DNA from: Chitinophaga sp. 180180018-3
GTDB taxonomy: Bacteria > Bacteroidota > Bacteroidia > Chitinophagales > Chitinophagaceae
Length of the DNA: 64,000 bases
Assembly: GCF_037893185.1 (NCBI RefSeq)
Contig: NZ_CP140772.1
Span: 4,154,001 to 4,218,000, forward strand
Direction: 5' to 3'
How positions within the stretch are numbered: position 1 is the stretch's first letter; each line of letters opens with the position of its first letter. The notes beneath the pieces were generated by a model that worked only from the letters and a program-made list of their open reading frames with translations, was not told the DNA's origin and did no database searches. Made by a program: the position numbers and the translations under genes. Shown in pieces: positions 25,705-35,011 of the stretch.

Positions 25705-26619
25705 TTAAAGCGACAGGTAATCCGGCAATGCGGGTCTTTTCGCTACTCCTTCCCGGATTACTTTCAGCACTCTTTCTCTTTCAGCGCCAATCAACGGCAA
25801 CCGGGGCGCACGTACCTGTTCGCTGCCGAGACCTACTTCCGCCTCCGCCAGTTTGATATACTGTACCAGTTTAGGATACAGATCCAGCTCCAGCAAAGGC
25901 AGGAACCAGCGTTGAATATCCAGGGCTTCCTGTATCCTGCCGGCTTTTACAAGACGGTAAATGGCAACGGTTTCTGCAGGAAAGGCGGCTACCAGTCCGC
26001 CTACCCATCCATCTGCTCCCAGCACCAGTTCTTCCAGCGCGATGGTATCCAGTCCGCATAAAATCTTAAAACGGTCGCCAAAACGGTTGATCATACGCGT
26101 TACATTAGATACATCGCGGGTCGATTCCTTTACCGCCTGTATATTAGGCAGTGCCTGTAGCTGGTCGAAGATATCCAGCGTTACTTCTATCTTATAATCC
26201 ACCGGGTTGTTATAGATCATGATAGGCAAATCCGTTGATGCCGCCACGGTTTTAAAATACTCCGCAGTTTCCCTTTCGTCGGTGCGGTAACGCATGGGAG
26301 GCAGCAGCATCAGGCCTTTCGCGCCCCACTGTTTTGCCAGCGCGGCTTGTCTGATGGCTTCGTGGGTTGCCCCTTCCGCGATGTTCAACACAACGGGGAT
26401 CTTCCCTGCCACCTTTTCTACGGTAAACTTTGTCAGCGCTTCTTTTTCAGCCTCACTGATAGTACTGGCCTCGCCCAGGGAGCCGCCCAGTATGATCCCA
26501 TCAATACCTGCAGCCAGCTGTGCTTTCAGGTTCTTTTCGAATAACGGCAGATCCAGTTCGTCTGCAGCAGTGAATTTGGTTGTAATAGCAGGAAATACCC
26601 CTTTCCAATCAATAGACAT
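25705..26619 (-). CDS. DapA-family 1-pyrroline-4-hydroxy-2-carboxylate deaminase
   Basis: The 304-residue TIM-barrel protein has the class I aldolase Schiff-base Lys164 (AVKEST) and Tyr136 (IYNNP). The usual lyase motif GGSLGEASTIS (about 45-55) replaces the GTTGE of true dihydrodipicolinate synthases. In hydroxyproline degradation this family deaminates and dehydrates the cyclic imine to 2,5-dioxovalerate. It is the first gene of the minus-strand operon. A -7-like TACTTTTG lies 15 nt before its ATG. The four enzyme steps (epimerase, dehydrogenase, deaminase, semialdehyde dehydrogenase) are therefore complete in one transcript. Confidence 0.9.
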   Translation of the reverse strand: MSIDWKGVFPAITTKFTAADELDLPLFEKNLKAQLAAGIDGIILGGSLGEASTISEAEKEALTKFTVEKVAGKIPVVLNIAEGATHEAIRQAALAKQWGAKGLMLLPPMRYRTDERETAEYFKTVAASTDLPIMIYNNPVDYKIEVTLDIFDQLQALPNIQAVKESTRDVSNVTRMINRFGDRFKILCGLDTIALEELVLGADGWVGGLVAAFPAETVAIYRLVKAGRIQEALDIQRWFLPLLELDLYPKLVQYIKLAEAEVGLGSEQVRAPRLPLIGAERERVLKVIREGVAKRPALPDYLSL

Positions 26620-26633
26620 AATTTGTTTTTTTT

Positions 26634-26641
26634 CAAAAGTA
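26634..26641 (-). promoter_or_regulatory. Putative -7 element of the hydroxyproline operon
   Basis: TACTTTTG on the minus strand matches TAnnTTTG, 15 nt before the deaminase ATG. No TTG lies 19-20 nt upstream, so this would be an activator-dependent promoter. That fits the divergent AraC-type regulator gene 180 nt away. Confidence 0.35.
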
Positions 26642-26817
26642 TCTCAATCCTTCCCGGAGCACCGTACCGATCCTAATCAATTGTTACCTGATATTAACCA
26701 GTTTTGACCGTCAGCGACCATGATTACCATATTTTAACCCTTCAGACAGATGATCATGTATTTTTACGGTTAATATTTGTAATATTGGGTAGTCTGATTG
26801 CTATCAACCGTAACAAC

Positions 26818-27693
26818 ATGAAAGTATTGCAGTTTACCGTGCCAGTGCCGGCGGATAAATCGATTATAGTACAGAAAGATGTACTTCCTTATTTCTATCC
26901 ACATCTGCACCGTCATCAGGAGGTGCAGCTAACCTGGGTACAGCAGGGCGAAGGCACGCTGGTAGCCGATAATAATATGCATGCTTTCCGTTCCAACGAA
27001 ATCTTCTGGCTGGGCGCCAACCAGCCTCATATTTTTAAAAGCGACCCGGTTTATTTCCAGCCGAAAAGCAGGAAGAAGATCGTGGCGCTGGTGATCTTTT
27101 TCAATCCTGATGGAGCGTTGTCTGCCTTATTCAACCTCCCGGAAATGAAGCTGCTCAGGAACTTCGTACAACAATCGCAGGGCGGCTTCAAAGTCTCTCC
27201 CCTTCACACGGCGGAGATTTCCGGGCAAATGCTCCGGATCAGCAACAGCGGTGGCGCCGAACAACTGATGTATTTCGTAGAACTGCTCCGGATGCTCTCC
27301 GGATACCCGGATATTACCCCATTGGCCAACATCAACAAAACTGCCATGGTGAGCGATCATGAGGGTCTTCGTGTGGGTAATATCTACAGTTATATTATGC
27401 ATAACTATGATCAGGCTATTACCCTGGAAGACGCAGCCAGACAGGTTCATATGACACCACATGCTTTCTGTCGTTTCTTTAAGAAGCATACCCGGCATAC
27501 GTTTGTATCCTTCCTCAATGAAGTACGGGTAAATGAGGCCTGCAAAAAACTAACCGACGGGAATTACGATAATATTGCCAATGTAGCCTATACCTGTGGT
27601 TTTAACAGCATTACCAATTTCAACCGCGTCTTTAAATCAGTTACCGGAAAATCCCCCAGCCAATACCTCAATACATTTTTTCATAACGTCTGA
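26818..27693 (+). CDS. AraC-family regulator of the hydroxyproline locus
   Basis: The start at 26818 (MKVLQFTVPVPADK) is preferred over an upstream frame start at 26704. The 291-residue protein has an N-terminal cupin-like ligand-binding domain (HLHRHQEVQLTWV, a metal- or ligand-site-like His cluster, about 30-50). A C-terminal AraC/XylS pair of helix-turn-helix motifs follows (about 190-288, ITLEDAARQVHMTPHAFCRF and the family signature GFNSITNFNRVFK). It is divergent from the hydroxyproline operon and precedes a SusC/SusD pair on its own strand, so it could control both. The inducer is probably hydroxyproline, a pathway intermediate or a sugar. Confidence 0.88.
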   Translation: MKVLQFTVPVPADKSIIVQKDVLPYFYPHLHRHQEVQLTWVQQGEGTLVADNNMHAFRSNEIFWLGANQPHIFKSDPVYFQPKSRKKIVALVIFFNPDGALSALFNLPEMKLLRNFVQQSQGGFKVSPLHTAEISGQMLRISNSGGAEQLMYFVELLRMLSGYPDITPLANINKTAMVSDHEGLRVGNIYSYIMHNYDQAITLEDAARQVHMTPHAFCRFFKKHTRHTFVSFLNEVRVNEACKKLTDGNYDNIANVAYTCGFNSITNFNRVFKSVTGKSPSQYLNTFFHNV

Positions 27694-27696
27694 TTC

Positions 27697-27728
27697 CTTT
27701 ATTAGTGTTTAATATACACTTAATAAAG
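27697..27728 (+). terminator. Hairpin after the AraC gene
   Basis: Arms 27697-27708 (CTTTATTAGTGT) and 27716-27728 pair with one bulged base. The AT-rich hairpin lies just after the AraC stop and probably ends or attenuates that transcript before the SusC gene. The rest of the 234-nt gap to the SusC start shows no clear promoter match. Confidence 0.45.
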
Positions 27729-27927
27729 AAGCTGTTTATCTAAATTACACATTATTGTCAAAACAACACTTAACATATTTCAAACACAACACTGCAATCG
27801 ATTATAGGATAATATATGATTACAATCGGTTAATTCTTCTGCATACTTCCTGCTGTCTTACGCCTACTTTTATCTTGCTAATTAAATTTCCGGGGGCCTC
27901 TCAACCTGTCAACCAAACGTTATTCAA

Positions 27928-30900
27928 ATGGTATCATTTATCAAGTCGGCAGTTGTGCTGCTATCACTTTCTGTATTCATTACATTCCCCGTTTTCGCAC
28001 AACAACGGGTACTTACCGGCACTGTTACAGACTCAACCGGCGCGCCGGTTCCCGGGGCCACTATCAGGGAAAAGGGCGGCAAAGGAGCCACCACCTGCGG
28101 GCCTGACGGCAATTTCCGGCTCAGCGCCGATGCGCAGCATGCGCTGATCATCTCCAACATCGGCTATCAGTCGGTAGAGGTACCCATTGGTACCCGCAGC
28201 AATTTCAGCATTGTACTTAGCGGCAATACTTCCGCGCTGAATACGGTGGTGGTGACTGCGTTAGGCGTGCGCCGGGAGAAGCGTAACCTTACCTTCAGTT
28301 CTCAGCAGCTGAATGGCGCGGAACTGGTGAAAACAAAGGAGCCTAACATCGTCAATACCCTTGCCGGAAAAGTGCCGGGGCTGCAGATCACCAGTTCTTC
28401 CGGCAATGCAGGCGCTTCATCAAGGATCGTTATCAGGGGCAATTCCTCTCCTACCGGCGAAAACCAGGCCCTGTTTGTCATAGACGGGGTGCCTGTAGAT
28501 AATTCCGAAACGGGGAACATTAGCGGAGGCGCTGCCGGCTCCGGTGTGAACCGTCTTGCTGATATCGATCCATCGATCATCGAAAGCGTCAATATCCTGA
28601 AAGGAGCGGCCGCTACTGCGTTATACGGCTCTTCCGGTGCACGCGGTGTAGTGCTGATCACCACTAAAAACGGAGGCGGCGATAAGAAACCTGTTTTGAA
28701 TTTCTCTTCTGATTATTCATTTGAACATCCGTTGCTGCCGGAGCGCCAAACCATCTATGGCCAGGGTACCAATGGCACTTTTTACAATGGTGAGAACAAG
28801 AAAACCAGTCTTTCCTGGGGCCCGCGTATGGACACACTCCGGCTCAATGGCAAACCTGCTCCGGTATACGACCCATATAGTTTCTTCCGCACCGGTATCA
28901 CTACCAACAATTCCATTTCTGCATCCGGTAGTAACAATGGTTCCAACTATTTTGTCAGCTATACTTATTTCGATCAGAAAGGTGTAATGCCTGGTAACGA
29001 TTTCAAGCGCCATTCCGTCTTTGCCAAATACAATTCCAGGATGGGCAAATATGTAAACACCACTTTCCAGCTGGGCTACAGCAACTCTGTGCAGGACAGG
29101 CTGCCGGAAGGCGCCAGCAACGGACCGTTGTTCGTATTGCTGCTGCAACCTGTTTCCTGGAATCCTTATCCCGTACTGCAGCCCGATGGTACCCAACGTG
29201 GATACCGCTATTCCCGGAATATGCCGTTATGGGATCTGGATAATATCAGCAATAAGTCGAAAGTAAACAGGTTTATGCCCGTTATTACCACCAACATTAC
29301 ACCCACCAGCTGGCTCACCATCACTGAGCGCCTCGGAGCGGATATCTATACGGAGTCTGATAAGTACGTTGAAAATCCCAGTCCGCAAATTGGGCTCACC
29401 GGCCAGATCCGCAATCAGAATGTCAATTTCCAGCAATTCAATAACGATCTGATCATTAATGCGGCCAAGACCTTCGGCAGGTTCAACGTCAACCTGCTCG
29501 TGGGAAACAATATCTACAGCACCTATAACCAATATATGAACATCAATGGTACGGGGCTGACGATCACCGATTTCAACAATCTTTCTTCCGGCAGTACTAT
29601 TACCGGCACTGAAGCTTATTACGAGCAACGTAAAGTTGGGTTTTACTCTCAGGCGAATATTGAGTACAACCGCTTCCTGAACCTTTCGCTGACAGGCAGG
29701 TACGACGGCAGTTCCGTACTGAATCCCGATAAGAATTTCTATCCGTATGGTTCCGCTGCCACCAGCTTTATCTTCTCTGAATTCCTGGGCCCCAGGGCTT
29801 CAAAAGCTATCAGCTTTGGTAAGGTAAGGTTCTCTTATGCTACCGTGGGTAATGATGGCGTAGGTCCTTATTCACTCTCTACTCCGTATGTACTGGCAGG
29901 CAGGAACACCAACGCCGGTTATTTCCAGTTCCCGTTCCAGGGGCAGCCGGGCTTTTTGTTGACCAGTGCGCTCGGTAATCCGGGGCTGATCAACGAAAGA
30001 CTGAACGAATACGAAGCAGGTCTGGAGATGCGCTTCCTGCACGACAGGATTAGTTTTGAAGGATCTTATTTCAGTCGCCGTTCCAAAAACGGACTCATTC
30101 CGGGTATACTCCTGAGCAATGCCACCGGCTTCAGTAATACAACCTTCAACTCTGCAGAAATATCCAACAAGGGTGTGGAATTGCTGCTGAGTGCCACGCC
30201 GGTTAAATCAAAAGATTTCAGCTGGAATGTAATGCTCAATTTCTCGAAAATAAAGAACAAGGTATTAACACTTGCCCCGGGCATTGATCAGCTGGGACGC
30301 CTCATCACCGGCCAGCCTTATAATATCTTCTACGGAAACCGGTACAAGCGCACCGATAAAGGAGAACTGCTGATCGACGCCAACGGCCTGCCAGTGGTAG
30401 ATCCGCAGCAGGGCATTATCGGCGATGTAAATCCTGATTGGCTGGCAGGAATGGAAAACAATTTCCGCTACAAACAATTCAGTCTCTCCTTCTTCTTCGA
30501 CATGAAAAAGGGTGGCGATGTACAAAACGATGTGGAAGGCGCCGGCTTTTATTATGGTACCGCCAAAGTAACGGCCAACAGGGGTAAAATGGTGATTAAA
30601 GGGATCAGTGAAGCAGACGGAAAAGAAAATACGGTGGCAGTAGATGCCCAAACATATTACCAGACCAGGCAGATAGAATCGACCATACAGGATGGGACTT
30701 ACATCAAACTGAGAAATGTGAGCCTCTCTTACGCCTTTCCCGCTTCACTTACCAGCCACACTCCATTCAGGAACGCGTCCTTCACGGTAACCGGTCGCAA
30801 TCTGTGGATCTATAGTCCGCATTTCACCGGCGCAGATCCGGAGGTTAGCTCCTATGGTACCGGCAACGGCGTGCAGGGGGTATATGCCTTCTCGACGCCC

Positions 30901-30942
30901 ACTGCGCGCTCTGTTAACTTTTCGCTGAAATTTAGCTTTTAA
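27928..30942 (+). CDS. SusC-type TonB-dependent outer-membrane transporter
   Basis: The 1004-residue protein has a signal peptide (to about FPVFAQ, residue 25), a carboxypeptidase-like regulatory domain (GTVTDSTGAPVPGATI), a plug with the SusC signature (VFVIDGVPVD-like: LFVIDGVPVDN, about residue 190; ILKGAAATALYGSSGARGVV) and a large barrel ending in Phe. No N-terminal STN domain is present, so it is not wired to a FecR/ECF pair. A SusD gene follows after 22 nt. SusC proteins import oligosaccharides or peptides captured by their SusD lid. Next to the hydroxyproline/arabinofuranosidase operon, arabinosylated or Hyp-rich peptides are a plausible cargo. Confidence 0.92.
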   Translation: MVSFIKSAVVLLSLSVFITFPVFAQQRVLTGTVTDSTGAPVPGATIREKGGKGATTCGPDGNFRLSADAQHALIISNIGYQSVEVPIGTRSNFSIVLSGNTSALNTVVVTALGVRREKRNLTFSSQQLNGAELVKTKEPNIVNTLAGKVPGLQITSSSGNAGASSRIVIRGNSSPTGENQALFVIDGVPVDNSETGNISGGAAGSGVNRLADIDPSIIESVNILKGAAATALYGSSGARGVVLITTKNGGGDKKPVLNFSSDYSFEHPLLPERQTIYGQGTNGTFYNGENKKTSLSWGPRMDTLRLNGKPAPVYDPYSFFRTGITTNNSISASGSNNGSNYFVSYTYFDQKGVMPGNDFKRHSVFAKYNSRMGKYVNTTFQLGYSNSVQDRLPEGASNGPLFVLLLQPVSWNPYPVLQPDGTQRGYRYSRNMPLWDLDNISNKSKVNRFMPVITTNITPTSWLTITERLGADIYTESDKYVENPSPQIGLTGQIRNQNVNFQQFNNDLIINAAKTFGRFNVNLLVGNNIYSTYNQYMNINGTGLTITDFNNLSSGSTITGTEAYYEQRKVGFYSQANIEYNRFLNLSLTGRYDGSSVLNPDKNFYPYGSAATSFIFSEFLGPRASKAISFGKVRFSYATVGNDGVGPYSLSTPYVLAGRNTNAGYFQFPFQGQPGFLLTSALGNPGLINERLNEYEAGLEMRFLHDRISFEGSYFSRRSKNGLIPGILLSNATGFSNTTFNSAEISNKGVELLLSATPVKSKDFSWNVMLNFSKIKNKVLTLAPGIDQLGRLITGQPYNIFYGNRYKRTDKGELLIDANGLPVVDPQQGIIGDVNPDWLAGMENNFRYKQFSLSFFFDMKKGGDVQNDVEGAGFYYGTAKVTANRGKMVIKGISEADGKENTVAVDAQTYYQTRQIESTIQDGTYIKLRNVSLSYAFPASLTSHTPFRNASFTVTGRNLWIYSPHFTGADPEVSSYGTGNGVQGVYAFSTPTARSVNFSLKFSF

Positions 30943-30964
30943 CTCATCTTGATAAATTATTACA

Positions 30965-32353
30965 ATGAGAAAAACATTGTTCATTATATTGATAGCAGGT
31001 ACCTGTTTTACAGGATGCAAAAAATTCCTTGATGTTAACAAGGATCCCAACAACCCGGTAGATGTGCAGGAATCGCTGATATTGGCGCCGGTAGAGCTGA
31101 ATATCTCCGATAATATACAGGGCGGAAATGTGGGAATTATTGTGCAGAATTATGTGCAGAATATTGCCGCCAACCAGTTGAATCCGTATGTGGGCAGCTA
31201 TCAGTTATTTAATACAGATATGGATGGCGACTGGACTAACTTTTACGTGACATCGCTGAATAATCTCATCACGTTAAATAAAAAAGCAGAAGCCAATGGC
31301 AATTATAATTATGCCGCTATCGCGAAGATATTAACGGCGTATACATTAGGTACAGCGACCGATTTCTGGGGTGATATCCCTTATTCAAAAGGCTTCTCTC
31401 CTGCTAATTTCCTGGTGCCATATGACAAGCAGGAAGATATCTATAAGAGCATCCAGTCGTTGCTGGCTAATGCCATAGCAGACATCGACAAGAACAGCAA
31501 TGTAAAAACGCCATCGGGCGATGATTACTTCTACAACGGCGACATGTCGCGCTGGCGTAAGCTGGCATGGTCGCTGAAAGCGAGGTATTTCATTCACCTG
31601 ACCAAAGCACCAGGTTACACCGCCGCCAATCAGGCATCGCAGGCGATGGTAGCTTTGCAGCAAGGGATGATGTCGAACGACGACGATATGAAATTCAATT
31701 ATACCGGCGCAGCAGGTTCGGAAAATATCTGGTACCTGACCTTTACACCGGTGACCACGTATGTAATGAATGCTACATTAGTAGATTCACTGGTGAACCG
31801 GAATGACCCGCGGCTGAGCAAGATAGTGTTGCCAGCCAGTGCTACCAGTCAATATACCGGTCGCAGGATTGGTACGGCAACAGGTACACTGGAAAGTTAT
31901 TCTTATCCTGCAGCATTCTACAGTGCAAAATCATCTTCCAACTATATCTTCAGTTATTCAGAAGCATTATTCGTACAGGCGGAAGCGTTATTAATCACCC
32001 AGGGCGCGGCAGCTGCACAACCGGTATATGTACGGGCTATTAACTCGCATCTGTCTAAACTGGGCATTGATACCACTTCTGCAGCAGCACTTAGTTATGT
32101 TCAGCGCCGTGCTTTAAGCGGTGGGAATGCGTTGCAGCGCATCATGGAGGAAAAAGCTGTGGCGAATATTTTCAATTTCGAAACGTATAACGACTGGCGG
32201 CGTACGGGTTATCCGGCGTTGAAGAAAGTAGATGGGGCATTGATAGATATTCCACGGAGGTTGTTATATCCGCAGAGCGAGATATTATCTAATCCACAGC
32301 CGCAGCAGACGGCTGTGCAGAGTACCCGGATATGGTGGGATGTATCCCAGTGA
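30965..32353 (+). CDS. SusD/RagB-family surface lipoprotein
   Basis: The 462-residue protein has a lipoprotein signal (ILIAGTCFTGC, Cys19) followed by KKFLDVNKDPNNP, typical of SusD-like proteins. It carries TPR-like helices (DFWGDIPYSKGF; WRKLAWSLKARYFIHL) and ends in the RIWWDV segment characteristic of the SusD-like branch with shorter, peptide-linked members. It should form the ligand-capturing lid of the preceding SusC barrel. Substrate specificity cannot be read from the sequence. Co-transcription with the SusC gene is clear (22-nt gap). Confidence 0.9.
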   Translation: MRKTLFIILIAGTCFTGCKKFLDVNKDPNNPVDVQESLILAPVELNISDNIQGGNVGIIVQNYVQNIAANQLNPYVGSYQLFNTDMDGDWTNFYVTSLNNLITLNKKAEANGNYNYAAIAKILTAYTLGTATDFWGDIPYSKGFSPANFLVPYDKQEDIYKSIQSLLANAIADIDKNSNVKTPSGDDYFYNGDMSRWRKLAWSLKARYFIHLTKAPGYTAANQASQAMVALQQGMMSNDDDMKFNYTGAAGSENIWYLTFTPVTTYVMNATLVDSLVNRNDPRLSKIVLPASATSQYTGRRIGTATGTLESYSYPAAFYSAKSSSNYIFSYSEALFVQAEALLITQGAAAAQPVYVRAINSHLSKLGIDTTSAAALSYVQRRALSGGNALQRIMEEKAVANIFNFETYNDWRRTGYPALKKVDGALIDIPRRLLYPQSEILSNPQPQQTAVQSTRIWWDVSQ

Positions 32354-32436
32354 TTTTTAAAGTTTGATTCAAAGCCTTATATTGCAAACAGTTAACCAAT
32401 TTTTAATCCCGAAAAAAGGTTCAACACAGTTTGTCA

Positions 32437-33750
32437 ATGGCGAAGAAAATCAAAGCAATTAAATGTCCCAGTTGTGGGAGTGTAAAGATCACCGAACTAA
32501 AATCCGATTATTATAAATGTAATAGTTGTGGTACTGAATTCTTTCTGGATTCAGATGACATCAACATTAATTATAATTACAACCGCCCCCAAAACAGCGT
32601 GACTGCAAGGAAAATAGCTGTTTTCGGGGCGGTTGGCTTTTTACTTTTATTCATTGTGCCGAGGATCATCAAGGGCATTTTTTCATCGAAGGCACGTCAT
32701 GATACGCGTGTTGAATCCCGCTACACAGAGCCATCACCCATGAATGAAGAAAAAAATTACTTCTGGGCTAATGCGCTATGCCAGCTACAATTAAAAAACG
32801 ACGGGACTCCTTATTTGGCTATAGTTGGGCAGATTAAAGACAGGAAATCGGGGGATACCGCGGAAGACACCGTTTATGCGGGATTATATGATGCCGCCAC
32901 GCTGAAAAAAAAGTGGGTAAAAGAAATGAGTGGCGTTCAGGTCAGCACTGGCGACGATTTCCGGATGCAGGCGTTTGATGATAATCATCTTTATATCATC
33001 GTTAAACACAGGCATGTGTATCGCATTCATCCCGACAGTGCGGCAATAGCCGATATACAGGAACAGTATGAAAAGGGGAATCCGGCATTAAATATTGGTA
33101 TTGCGAGGATTGATTTCATGGGTAAAAAGTATGGTTCGGTCTATAAATTGGTTACCAATGATGGCAGAACGCTTTTCTTCCTGCCGCTTATCAACCAGGT
33201 GTATACAGAAAGTGCTTTCAACACGGCAATGGCTCAGGAACTGCCACAGCCGCTGATAAAAACCGGTTACAATTTTAATGGCGTGCATGAGAATACCCCA
33301 AATGAAAAGAGAGTATTGATAAAATACACCTATAGTTATCAGTATGGGTATCCCAGAGCTGATCCTCTTTTCTCTCTGCAGCGGGATACGAAGATATCCA
33401 TCTCCGACCGTAGTGCAAAAGATTCCAGGCTGCTTAGTTACAAAGATCTTACCCCAGGTAGAAATTATTTTCAACCAGTGATGTTGGCGTTTAATGATTC
33501 TCTTGTAATGATAGGCAACAAACCTACTTCAGCCGAAGATGAACGCTATCAGATACAATTGTTGAATGCTAATACGGGGGCTATTGTTAAAACATTTGAT
33601 ACAGATCTTGAAAAGCTTTTTTCTGAAGGGGCTATTTTAAAAAATGGTTATGTTATATCATCGGATAAATATTATTTCTTTGATGTGAATGGGAAGCAGG
33701 TTACGAGTAGTAAAGGGGGATTTTCCCTGGAGGTAAAAGAGCTTAAATAG
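32437..33750 (+). CDS. Zinc-ribbon membrane protein of unknown function
   Basis: The ATG at 32437 is preferred over a TTG at 32431. The 437-residue product begins with a zinc ribbon made of two CxxC pairs (CPSCGS and CNSCGT, residues 9-34). A transmembrane helix follows (about 63-80, KIAVFGAVGFLLLFIVPRII), then a large domain of about 340 residues with repeated short strands. That suggests a beta-propeller-like or WD-like C-terminal part, but no repeat is clear. The topology would place the zinc ribbon in the cytoplasm and the large domain outside. No family was recognised. It follows SusD by 83 nt on the same strand. Confidence 0.65.
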   Translation: MAKKIKAIKCPSCGSVKITELKSDYYKCNSCGTEFFLDSDDININYNYNRPQNSVTARKIAVFGAVGFLLLFIVPRIIKGIFSSKARHDTRVESRYTEPSPMNEEKNYFWANALCQLQLKNDGTPYLAIVGQIKDRKSGDTAEDTVYAGLYDAATLKKKWVKEMSGVQVSTGDDFRMQAFDDNHLYIIVKHRHVYRIHPDSAAIADIQEQYEKGNPALNIGIARIDFMGKKYGSVYKLVTNDGRTLFFLPLINQVYTESAFNTAMAQELPQPLIKTGYNFNGVHENTPNEKRVLIKYTYSYQYGYPRADPLFSLQRDTKISISDRSAKDSRLLSYKDLTPGRNYFQPVMLAFNDSLVMIGNKPTSAEDERYQIQLLNANTGAIVKTFDTDLEKLFSEGAILKNGYVISSDKYYFFDVNGKQVTSSKGGFSLEVKELK

Positions 33751-33759
33751 CTATTCACT

Positions 33760-34836
33760 TTAATGAATAATCTCTCCCGCTATTTTTGCAGCAAAATCAT
33801 CCAGACTTGTTGTGCCGGTATTGCTCAGGATGATAATAGTGGAGCCTTCTTCCAACACATGAAACAACATCGCCTGTGCTCCCATAATAGAGCCTGGTCT
33901 TTTAATGATTGTATAATTTTTATGGTGAATGTCATAATTTTTATATACCCAGACACCGTAACCATATTCACCCAGCCCGGAAGTAAACATGAGGTTAAGT
34001 GTAGCCTGTTGCAATAATTTTCTGCTGAACAACGCATTGGCAAATTTCAGGATATCGTCAACAGTAGAGTACATGCCGCCGGCTGCGTACCAGTTCTCCA
34101 GGTAAACAGGCAGGTCGTTCACCAAAGCTTTCATATCATCTCTGTAAAAATAAGTATCAGCGAGCTGAGGGATGATCTTGTGCTGATAGGCAATACCTGT
34201 ATTAGCCATCACCAAAGGTTGTAGTATATGCGAGGTTAGATTTTCTTCGAACGTTTTCCCGGTGAGGTGTTCAATCATTTTACCAAGTATAATATAATCG
34301 GCGTTGTTATAGTCCCATACTTTACCTGGTTCGGTTTCTAACTTGCCGCTGCTGAAAAGTGTCAGCATTTCATCCGCAGTATGTGGCATCTGGTACTGCG
34401 GCATTCCGTTTTTTATGGCTGATTCAGCGGTAACGCCGGCATCCATATTATGAATGCCCGATGTCATGTTCAGCAGTTCAGCCACCGTAACTTTATCGGC
34501 GGCTTCGCCCTTATAGTCCGGTAAATAAGCGTTGATTGTTTTATTTAAATCAATTTTACCTTGCTCATAAAGTTGTAGAATCAATACGGCAGTAAAGGCT
34601 TTGGTAATGGAAGCAATCTTATACCTGGTATCAGGTGTATTGGGTATTTTCTGCTGAAAGTTGGCTGATCCAAAACTTTTTTTATACCAGGCCTTATTAT
34701 TTTTTGCCAGTAAGATAGTGCCATTAAAATTATTCTTTTGTACAAAAGAATCGATAAAGAGATTTGTTTTAGAGGATTGTCCGGTAACGGGATGGATAGC
34801 TGAGAAGAGGGCCAGGACAAAAAATATTTTTCTCAT
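33760..34836 (-). CDS. Serine hydrolase of the class C beta-lactamase fold
   Basis: The 358-residue protein has a signal peptide (MRKIFFVLALFSAIHPVTG) and the class C/penicillin-binding motifs: SxxK as SITK (about residue 77, with the nucleophile Ser) and YxN as YNN (about 176, VWDYNNADY). Such proteins include beta-lactamases, D-aminopeptidases and esterases, and most Bacteroidota members act on peptides or cell-wall fragments rather than antibiotics. It is a single gene between two polysaccharide/peptide import systems. A peptidase or esterase role is as likely as drug resistance. Confidence 0.88.
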   Translation of the reverse strand: MRKIFFVLALFSAIHPVTGQSSKTNLFIDSFVQKNNFNGTILLAKNNKAWYKKSFGSANFQQKIPNTPDTRYKIASITKAFTAVLILQLYEQGKIDLNKTINAYLPDYKGEAADKVTVAELLNMTSGIHNMDAGVTAESAIKNGMPQYQMPHTADEMLTLFSSGKLETEPGKVWDYNNADYIILGKMIEHLTGKTFEENLTSHILQPLVMANTGIAYQHKIIPQLADTYFYRDDMKALVNDLPVYLENWYAAGGMYSTVDDILKFANALFSRKLLQQATLNLMFTSGLGEYGYGVWVYKNYDIHHKNYTIIKRPGSIMGAQAMLFHVLEEGSTIIILSNTGTTSLDDFAAKIAGEIIH

Positions 34837-34966
34837 AACGTGTCAGATATAAGGTAATACGAGGTGGTTGTTTATTTTCTTTTGTCATCAACAATACCCT
34901 GGTAGGCGCTTACACGAACACGAATATAGATAATAAAACAATTAACAAACGGGCTGTTTTCTGATA

Positions 34967-35005
34967 AGGAATAGCCAAACGCCCTCCCGGCGTTTGGCTA
35001 TTCCT
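34967..35005 (-). terminator. Perfect 17-bp hairpin after the second SusD gene
   Basis: Arms 34967-34983 and 34989-35005 are exact reverse complements (AGGAATAGCCAAACGCC and its complement) around a 5-nt loop. It lies 6 nt after the stop of the minus-strand SusD gene and is the probable end of the SusC/SusD transcript. The T-tract is weak. Nothing else is seen in the gap 34837-35011. Confidence 0.75.
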
Positions 35006-35011
35006 CAAAAC

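Noticed and set aside
33760..34836. Calling the serine hydrolase a beta-lactamase resistance gene
   Set aside because: Only the SxxK and YxN motifs of the fold are clear; these are shared with peptidases and esterases, so resistance is not supported.
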